This document shows positions 4,986 through 9,832 of a DNA stretch of 9,832 nucleotides, in pieces. Under the pieces are notes generated by a model. It saw nothing but the letters and a program-made list of their open reading frames with translations. It searched no databases and was not told the origin of the DNA. A program made the translations under genes and the position numbers. Positions within the stretch are counted from its first letter, which is position 1. Each line of letters starts with the position of its first letter. Source of the stretch: an uncultured Verrucomicrobium sp. (GTDB taxonomy: Bacteria; Verrucomicrobiota; Verrucomicrobiia; Methylacidiphilales; GAS474); the NCBI GenBank assembly GCA_903889845.1, contig CAISZB010000459.1:1-9832 (forward strand). Reading direction: 5' to 3'.

Positions 4986-6911
4986 ATGCGCAAAATCCTT
5001 GTCGTCGCGTTGGTCGCCCTCCTGACTCTTCTCCTCCTTGGCGGCGGCGCGGCGGGCTGGTGGTACTTCCTCCGCCCGGCGGGGCCGTCCGCCGCCGCCT
5101 ACCTCCCGGCGGAGACCCTCCTCTTCGTCGAAGTCCCGGACGGCGCGGCCACCCTCCGCCACTACCGGACCTGCCCCTGGCGGAAAATCTTCGAGCATCC
5201 CACGATCCGCGCCTTCTGGCACAACCTCCAGGCCGCCTCCCCGCAGGCCCTCGCGAAGGCGACCGCGGCCCTGCCCGCCCCGCAGCAGAAGGAGGCGGAA
5301 ACCGTCCTCGCCTCCGCCACCCCCCTCATCCACGACCTGCCCCTGTTGCTGCGCGGCGATTCCTTCGCCGCCCTCACCCGTGTCGACCTCGACGCCGACG
5401 CCGCCGCGCCGGACAAGCCGAAGGCGGAGCGGGTCGGCTTCCTCGTCGGCTTCCGGACCCGCGCCCTCCCCTTCGTCCCCGACCACGGCGCCGACTCCCT
5501 CTTCCAGGCGCTGACCCAGGCCCTCTCCCGCGGCCACGCCGAGACCCTCCAGACCTTCGTCACCGACCGCAACGGCATCCCCTGCACCTCCGTTTGGACC
5601 ACGGAAGGACCGCTCAAGAACGTTCACCTCTGCCGCGCCCGCGTCGGGGAATGGAACGTCATCGCGTGGGGGGAACAACCCCTCTTCGACTGGGTCGACC
5701 GGGCCACCGGCAAGACCCCGCGCGAGACGTCCCTCCTCGCCTCCGACGAATACCGGAAGGCGACCGCCGAGGTCGATCCGAAGGCCGACGTCCTCGAATA
5801 CGCCGGGCCGGGCTGCATCGACCTCTACGTGAAGCTCCTCGAAAAATTCGAAGCCTTCCAGCAGAAGACCCTTGAGGCCAAGGTCGCGGCCCAAACACCC
5901 CCGCCCGCGCCAGGCACCGAGGCCCCGGGGACCGTCGTCCACACCACCCCCGCCACTCCCACCATCGGTTCCACCCTCGTCCGGAAGATGTTCCCGCACG
6001 GCCACGCCGCCGCCGGCTCCCTCTCCCTGACGCCGAACGGGACCCGCTCCAGCGGCCTCTGGACCTTCCCCCACGCCGACCGCGAACTCTACGACAAGCT
6101 CTGCCCGCCGAAGACCCGCTTCGAGTCGGCCTCCCTCACCACCCCCACCACCCTCGCCTACGTCGGCTCCTCCCTCGATCTGGGCGCCGAACTCGACCTG
6201 ATCTTCTCCATGCCCGGCATGGAGCAGGCATCGACCTCGATCACCGATTCCTTCAAGACCCTCGGCCTCGACTGGCGGGAAAACTTCGTCAACGCCCTCG
6301 GCAACGAGGACGCCCTCGTCATCGATTGGCCGGAAAAACAGGACCTCCCCGACGTCCTCCTCGCCTTCTCCGTCGCCAGCGCCGACCGCTTCACCCCGCT
6401 CTTCGACAAGATCGCCGCCGTCGCCGCCCCGGCCTTAGCGATGTTCGGCACCGCGGAAAACTTCACCGCCGGGGACTACCGCGCCGTCGCCGTCCACCCG
6501 AAGCAGAGCGACCGCCTCTCCCCCACCCTCTTCGACGGCCCCCACTTCTGGGGACTGAGCCTCCGCGCCGAGGGGGCGAAGCGCCTCCTCCCCACGGAGC
6601 GCGCCGCCGCCGACGGCAAGCCCCTGGCGCAGGAGACCCTCCTCGGCCCCCTCGCCGACGCGAAGGTGGGCGACGGCTTCACGAAACTCTATTGGATGAA
6701 CGTCGGGAAACTCTACGACCGCACCTACCCCGTCCTCGCGCCGAAGGCGAAGGCCTACCTGGCCGCCCACCCGCCGAAGGACGAGGCCGGCCTCGCTCCC
6801 TTCCGGAACCTCCCCGATCCCTCCTCCCTCGGCGCCGTCCTCGGCGAATGGCGGATGGCCGTCACCGCCGACCCCGACGCCGTGCGGGTCTACAAGGTCT
6901 GGACGCCTTAA
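4986..6911 (+). CDS. Membrane-anchored extracytoplasmic protein of unknown function, DUF3352-like
   Basis: A 641-residue protein of unknown function. Residues 4-27 form one hydrophobic segment after a short basic start (MRK), an uncleaved signal anchor or signal peptide; no lipobox cysteine follows. The rest is soluble and probably outside the cytoplasmic membrane. It opens with YLPAETLLFVEVPD (39-52), which by eye resembles the start of DUF3352-type proteins of planctomycetes, verrucomicrobia and cyanobacteria. A Pro/Thr/Ala-rich linker at about 303-330 separates two halves. The second half has a similar hydrophobic pattern (TTLAYVGSSLDLGAELDLIF), so an internal duplication is possible. I see no catalytic motif. 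The ATG at 4986 is the only start placed before the signal segment and has no Shine-Dalgarno sequence; a pyrimidine run (CTCCCCCTCTTTT) precedes it. The gene is convergent with the small membrane protein, with 20 bp between the stops. Coding is certain; the family is tentative. Confidence 0.85.
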   Translation: MRKILVVALVALLTLLLLGGGAAGWWYFLRPAGPSAAAYLPAETLLFVEVPDGAATLRHYRTCPWRKIFEHPTIRAFWHNLQAASPQALAKATAALPAPQQKEAETVLASATPLIHDLPLLLRGDSFAALTRVDLDADAAAPDKPKAERVGFLVGFRTRALPFVPDHGADSLFQALTQALSRGHAETLQTFVTDRNGIPCTSVWTTEGPLKNVHLCRARVGEWNVIAWGEQPLFDWVDRATGKTPRETSLLASDEYRKATAEVDPKADVLEYAGPGCIDLYVKLLEKFEAFQQKTLEAKVAAQTPPPAPGTEAPGTVVHTTPATPTIGSTLVRKMFPHGHAAAGSLSLTPNGTRSSGLWTFPHADRELYDKLCPPKTRFESASLTTPTTLAYVGSSLDLGAELDLIFSMPGMEQASTSITDSFKTLGLDWRENFVNALGNEDALVIDWPEKQDLPDVLLAFSVASADRFTPLFDKIAAVAAPALAMFGTAENFTAGDYRAVAVHPKQSDRLSPTLFDGPHFWGLSLRAEGAKRLLPTERAAADGKPLAQETLLGPLADAKVGDGFTKLYWMNVGKLYDRTYPVLAPKAKAYLAAHPPKDEAGLAPFRNLPDPSSLGAVLGEWRMAVTADPDAVRVYKVWTP

Positions 6912-6936
6912 GCGTCCCCAAAGCAATCGGCTTAAG
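6901..6936. terminator. Overlapping inverted repeats at the convergent gene ends
   Basis: GGACGC (6901-6906) and GCGTCC (6912-6917) form a 6-bp perfect stem around CTTAA, spanning the stop codon of the anchored-protein gene. An alternative stem pairs CTTAAGC (6907-6913) with GCTTAAG (6930-6936) and takes in both convergent stop codons. Neither is followed by a T-run. A symmetric structure between convergent genes suits a bidirectional terminator, but the evidence is only positional. Confidence 0.3.
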
Positions 6937-7063
6937 CTGCGCCCTTCGCCCGCTTCCGCGCGATGAGGAAGCCGAGGGCGAGGCCGAGGACGAAGACCGC
7001 GCCGACGACGCCGAACGTGATCCAGAGGTAAGGCCGCGTCGGGGGAAACGACGTCTCCGTCAT
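6932..7063 (-). CDS. Small single-span membrane protein, 43 residues
   Basis: A small open frame read on the minus strand gives MTETSFPPTRPYLW, then a continuous hydrophobic stretch of about 22 residues (12-35, including FGVVGAVFVLGLALGFLIA), then a basic tail (RKRAKG) and a stop. This is the classic plan of a one-span membrane protein with its C-terminus in the cytoplasm by the positive-inside rule. Nearly every codon ends in G or C, as in the neighbours. No family is recognised. There is no clear Shine-Dalgarno sequence. An in-frame ATG at 7102 would add 13 residues (MIRFLADSCCSTA) for a total of 56, so the start is uncertain. It lies 129 bp behind the TauE-type gene on the same strand and could be its distal partner, or have its own promoter. 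It is convergent with the anchored-protein gene. Confidence 0.6.
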   Translation of the reverse strand: MTETSFPPTRPYLWITFGVVGAVFVLGLALGFLIARKRAKGAA

Positions 7064-7147
7064 CGCGGTGCTGCAGCAGGAATCGGCAAGGAAGCGGATC
7101 ATAGGACCGGGATTCTGCCGCAGGCGGGGGAAAAAGAAAAGCCCGGA

Positions 7148-7174
7148 GGGGGCGGGGGCGGGGGCGGGGGCGGG
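7148..7174 (+). repeat. Perfect G5C tandem repeat, G-quadruplex pattern
   Basis: The plus strand reads G5-C-G5-C-G5-C-G5-C-G3, a four-unit GGGGGC repeat with one-base loops, an unusually strong quadruplex-forming pattern. It lies 19 bp beyond the stop of the TauE-type gene and before the small membrane protein gene. Both are read on the other strand, so their transcript would carry the C-rich copy. Hexamer repeats of this kind can change copy number by slippage. Confidence 0.75.
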
Positions 7175-7192
7175 ATTCCCCGGGTCCCCCCG

Positions 7193-7993
7193 CTACCGCC
7201 AGACCAATCTCAACGCGGCGAGGACGGAGAGCCAGAGGGCGAATTGCTCGAACTGCCGTTGCGGGATCCTCCCCGCGATCCGTTTCCCGAACCAGAGGCC
7301 GACGGCCACGCAGGGGGCCAGGGCGAGGGAGAAGAGGAGGGAGCGGGGGGTGACGAGGCCCATCTTCGCGCTGAAGGGGAGCTTGCAGAGGTTCGTGACG
7401 AAGAAGAGCCAGGCGATCGTCCCGACCATCTCCCACTTCGGCAGGCGCAGGCTCAAAAAGTAGAGGCTGGCGACGGGGCCGGCGGCGTTCGCCATCATCG
7501 TCGTCACTCCGGTGAGGACGCCCATGGAGAGGTTATAGTGATGGGAGGCGACGAACCGGTCGAGCCGGTCCCCGGTGTTCTCCCGGATGAGCTGGAGCGC
7601 GGCCAGGCTCAGGGTCAGCCAGCCGATCAGGGGCCGGTAGAGGCCTTCGGGAATCCGGTCCATCAGGAGGAAGCCGAGGACGACCCCGGCCAGCGTCGGC
7701 GGCAGGAGGCGGCGGAAGAGGTCCCAACGGACGCTCTTCCTGAAAAGAAAGAAAACGGCCCCGATGTCCCCGACGATGAGCAGGGGCAGGACGAACCCGG
7801 TCGAGACCTTCGCCGGGAGGAGGAGGGCGAAGAGGATCGTGGTGAAGATGCCGATGCCGGGCAGCCCCCCTTTGTTCAGTCCCAGGACGAAGGCCCCGAC
7901 CACGGCCAGGGCCCAGGTTCCGGTACCCCAGGAAAAGGTCTCCGGGGAGGCGGCGAGGAAGGGGAGGTGCATAGGGAGGCATGAGTATGACAT
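7193..7993 (-). CDS. TauE/SafE-family membrane permease (probable anion exporter)
   Basis: A 266-residue integral membrane protein of the TauE/SafE type, a family proposed to export sulfite, sulfonates or related organic anions. It has about eight hydrophobic segments in two related halves. The first half carries GAFVLGLNKGGLPGIGIF (33-50), typical of the family N-terminus. The second has the matching TGVTTMMANAAGP (161-173) followed by LYFLSLRLPKWEMVGTIAW. Length is normal for the family and no break is seen. The ATG at 7993 is preceded by a weak AGGCGG about 5 nt upstream. A second ATG at 7972 would remove seven residues and has no better ribosome site. It diverges from the second sensor kinase across 64 bp. 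The substrate cannot be told from sequence; no sulfur-metabolism gene is in view. Confidence 0.88.
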   Translation of the reverse strand: MSYSCLPMHLPFLAASPETFSWGTGTWALAVVGAFVLGLNKGGLPGIGIFTTILFALLLPAKVSTGFVLPLLIVGDIGAVFFLFRKSVRWDLFRRLLPPTLAGVVLGFLLMDRIPEGLYRPLIGWLTLSLAALQLIRENTGDRLDRFVASHHYNLSMGVLTGVTTMMANAAGPVASLYFLSLRLPKWEMVGTIAWLFFVTNLCKLPFSAKMGLVTPRSLLFSLALAPCVAVGLWFGKRIAGRIPQRQFEQFALWLSVLAALRLVWR

Positions 7994-8057
7994 AGGAACC
8001 GCCTAGGGGAAAATCTTTGGTGCGCATTCCTCATCAACCGGATACGCTGTCCACCGC
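7994..8057. promoter_or_regulatory. Divergent promoter spacer between exporter and sensor kinase
   Basis: Only 64 bp separate the two divergent start codons, so both promoters must lie here or overlap the 5' ends of the genes. I see no strong -35/-10 pair. TTGATG on the minus strand (about 8036-8031) and GATACG on the plus strand (8041-8046) are weak candidates. The tight spacing allows shared control of exporter and kinase, but does not prove it. Confidence 0.3.
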
Positions 8058-9832
8058 ATGGCGATATGGATGGCATGGCTGGATGCCCCGTTGCTTCGAC
8101 GGCTTCGAACCTGGATCGGGCGCTGGATTCCGACGTTGTGCGGCGGGATCTCCCTTGTCCTCGGACTCTTTTTTCTGGTGGCGTGGCGGCTCCATGCCCC
8201 CTTCCTGCTGCAGGAGGCCAAGGTCTTCTGGCCCATCAAATACAACACGGCACTCGCCCTGGCTTGCTGCGGAACCGGCCTCCTGTTGCTGACGCTGCGC
8301 CGGGGCCGGGGGACGGCCTGGCTGGGAGGCCTGGTCGCGGTCTTCACGGGGTTGACGCTGCTGGAGCACCTCAGCGGGTATAACCTCGGCATCGACCGCC
8401 TCTTTTTCGTCTCCCCGGCCCACACCGGCGATCCGTTCCCCGACCGGATGGCCCCCCTGACGACGTTCTGCCTGATGCTGGCCGGGACGTCGCTCTGGCT
8501 CTGCGGCCGGCACCCCGCTTCCCGGGGCCGCCTGGCCGTGGGCGGCATCCTGGGCTGCATCGTGATGACGATGGCGGGGATGGAACTGCTGGGCTACCTC
8601 TTCGGGATCACGTCGGCGACGGGGTTCGGGCTGTTCACCCGGATGTCGGGCTACACGGCGGCGGCCCTCGTCTGCGGCGGCGCGGGGCTCCTCGTCTGGG
8701 CCGGTAGGGAGAAGCGCCATCGCGGCATCAACATCGCCCGGTGGCTGCCCATGACGGGGTCGGTCTCGCTGATGGTCATGATCGCGCTGAACGCCGCGAT
8801 GAGCCTCGGCCAGCTCCAAGTCTCCCTGGAGTGGCGCCGCCACAGCCACGACGTGCTCTCGGCGGCGCAGAAATTCCAGGTCGATCTGCTCGATTTCCGA
8901 CGCGGGATGAGGGGCTATATCCTGACGGGGAAAGAGGAGTCGCTTCGGATCTACGAGAACGGGATGCGCCGGGCCTCGGACGACGTCCATGAACTCCTGG
9001 AGTTGGTGAAGGACAATCCCCGCCAGGAGCAGCGCGCCCACGCCCTCGCCGACGACCTCGACAAGGTCCTCGCCAACACGCGGCAGGCGCTCGATCTTCG
9101 TTCGGCGAAAGGAGGCTCGGCTGCGGAGGAGATGGTGTCGGGCCAGATCGGCTTCGCCTTGATCAGCCAGGTCGTGGCCGACGTGCAGATCCTGACCGAC
9201 GAGGAGCAGCGGCTCCTCGTCGAGCGGTCGACACTGGCCGAGACCCACTTCCGCCACACGACCCACCTGCTGATCTTCGGCAGCGCCATGGCGGCCGTGC
9301 TCCTCCTCCTGGCCCACGGCCTGGCCGACTACGAGGTGAACCGGCGGCGGCGGACGGAGGAGGAGCTCCGCATCCTCTCCGAGCGCTTCCGGCTGGCCGC
9401 CGAATCGTCGGAGACCGGCATCTGGGACCTCGACATGACGACGAACCGCGTCGCCTGGGATCGGAGGATGTACCAGATCTACGGCCACACGGAGGGAAAA
9501 CCCATTGCATACCAGACCTGGGTGGAGGCCGTCGTGCCGGAGGATTTCCCCGCAGTCGAGGCCGCCTTCCGCCGCCTGATCGAGGACAAGGGACGGGGCA
9601 GCGCCGAGTTCCGCATCCGACGCCCGGACGGCACGGTGCGCCACCTCTACATGGCCGCCGGGGTCTGGCTCGACGAGGCGGGGAAAGTCTCCCACGTCGT
9701 CGGCGTGAACCTCGACATCACGGAACGGAAGCGGATGGAGGCGGCGCTGGAGGAGCGGAACCTCGCCCTGGTCGACGCGGCGGCGGCAAAGAACCGGTTC
9801 CTGGCGAACATGTCGCACGAGCTGCGGACGCC
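8058..9832 (+). CDS. Membrane sensor histidine kinase with multi-span N-terminus, CHASE3, PAS and HisKA; cut by right edge
   Basis: The first 591 residues of a sensor kinase. Seven hydrophobic segments are seen (about 24-44, 62-80, 86-105, 131-149, 158-183, 196-215, 228-250). A periplasmic helical domain of CHASE3 type follows (about 252-400, with the characteristic RRGMRGYILTGKEESLRIYE at 281-300). Then come a further span (402-423), a charged linker, a PAS domain (about 440-557, ending VGVNLDITERKRM) and the start of HisKA with FLANMSHELRT; His587 is the expected phosphorylation site. ATPase and any receiver domains lie beyond the right edge. The motif DPFPDRMAPLTTFCLMLAG (125-143) resembles the N-terminal multi-span sensors found before PAS domains in other kinases. 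The ATG at 8058 is the first possible start after a stop at 8004; a second lies at 8070. No Shine-Dalgarno sequence is seen. It uses more CTG, ACG and TCG than the kinase at 2412. Confidence 0.92.
   Translation, partial: MAIWMAWLDAPLLRRLRTWIGRWIPTLCGGISLVLGLFFLVAWRLHAPFLLQEAKVFWPIKYNTALALACCGTGLLLLTLRRGRGTAWLGGLVAVFTGLTLLEHLSGYNLGIDRLFFVSPAHTGDPFPDRMAPLTTFCLMLAGTSLWLCGRHPASRGRLAVGGILGCIVMTMAGMELLGYLFGITSATGFGLFTRMSGYTAAALVCGGAGLLVWAGREKRHRGINIARWLPMTGSVSLMVMIALNAAMSLGQLQVSLEWRRHSHDVLSAAQKFQVDLLDFRRGMRGYILTGKEESLRIYENGMRRASDDVHELLELVKDNPRQEQRAHALADDLDKVLANTRQALDLRSAKGGSAAEEMVSGQIGFALISQVVADVQILTDEEQRLLVERSTLAETHFRHTTHLLIFGSAMAAVLLLLAHGLADYEVNRRRRTEEELRILSERFRLAAESSETGIWDLDMTTNRVAWDRRMYQIYGHTEGKPIAYQTWVEAVVPEDFPAVEAAFRRLIEDKGRGSAEFRIRRPDGTVRHLYMAAGVWLDEAGKVSHVVGVNLDITERKRMEAALEERNLALVDAAAAKNRFLANMSHELRT

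Noticed and set aside
4928..6074. Open frames at 4928-5875 (plus) and 4941-6074 (minus)
   Set aside because: Arg/Pro-rich and Gly/Glu-rich shadows of the anchored-protein gene, which alone has a signal segment and balanced composition.
6326..7984. 552-codon plus-strand frame across the convergent gene ends and the exporter
   Set aside because: Arg/Pro/Glu-rich shadow with no domain; the minus strand encodes a clean TauE/SafE protein and the microprotein.
4914..8039. Direct repeat CCTCATCAACC at 4914-4924 and 8029-8039
   Set aside because: An 11-base match is expected several times by chance in a window of this size, and the flanks do not agree.
8034..9818. 594-codon minus-strand frame opposite the second sensor kinase
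   Set aside because: Low-complexity antisense frame; the plus strand shows membrane spans, CHASE3, PAS and an H-box.

Overview
This GC-rich window (about two-thirds G+C by eye, with codons ending mostly in C or G) holds six protein genes: two cut by the window edges, three of ordinary length, and one very small one. It looks like a chromosomal segment of a free-living bacterium with many sensory kinases. I see no mobile element, CRISPR array, tRNA or rRNA. A member of the Verrucomicrobiota/PVC group would fit the GC-rich composition, the NrdA with two ATP-cones and the large secreted protein opening with a YLPA-type motif. That placement is an inference of low confidence.

Layout. (1) 1-1467, minus strand: the N-terminal 489 residues of the class Ia ribonucleotide reductase large subunit, with two ATP-cones in tandem; the thiyl-radical loop and C-terminus lie beyond the left edge. 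(2) 1468-2411: about 940 bp without a convincing gene, between the divergently transcribed nrdA and a kinase gene. It is patchily AT-rich and carries several short inverted repeats, two of them perfect (8 and 9 bp) on the nrdA leader side. (3) 2412-4802, plus: a soluble hybrid histidine kinase, PAS-PAS-PAS-like-HisKA-HATPase-REC. (4) 4803-4985: a G-rich tract, a long imperfect hairpin and a terminator-like hairpin. (5) 4986-6911, plus: a large membrane-anchored extracytoplasmic protein of unknown function, DUF3352-like. (6) 6932-7063, minus: a 43-residue single-span membrane protein, convergent with the previous gene. (7) 7064-7192: a spacer with a perfect G5C repeat. (8) 7193-7993, minus: a TauE/SafE-type membrane exporter. 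(9) 8058 to the right edge, plus: a second sensor kinase with seven predicted N-terminal membrane spans, a CHASE3 domain, one more span, a PAS domain and a HisKA box cut at the edge.

How the genes relate. Nothing ties them into one pathway. They are mostly single transcription units: nrdA and the hybrid kinase diverge, the anchored protein and the small protein converge, and the exporter and the second kinase diverge from a 64-bp spacer. The small protein could be co-transcribed behind the exporter. Most starts lack a clear Shine-Dalgarno sequence; nrdA is the exception. I found no strong candidate for a new multi-gene system. The items most worth a second look are the small membrane protein, the structured nrdA/kinase intergenic region, the G-rich tracts and the N-terminal sensor of the second kinase.
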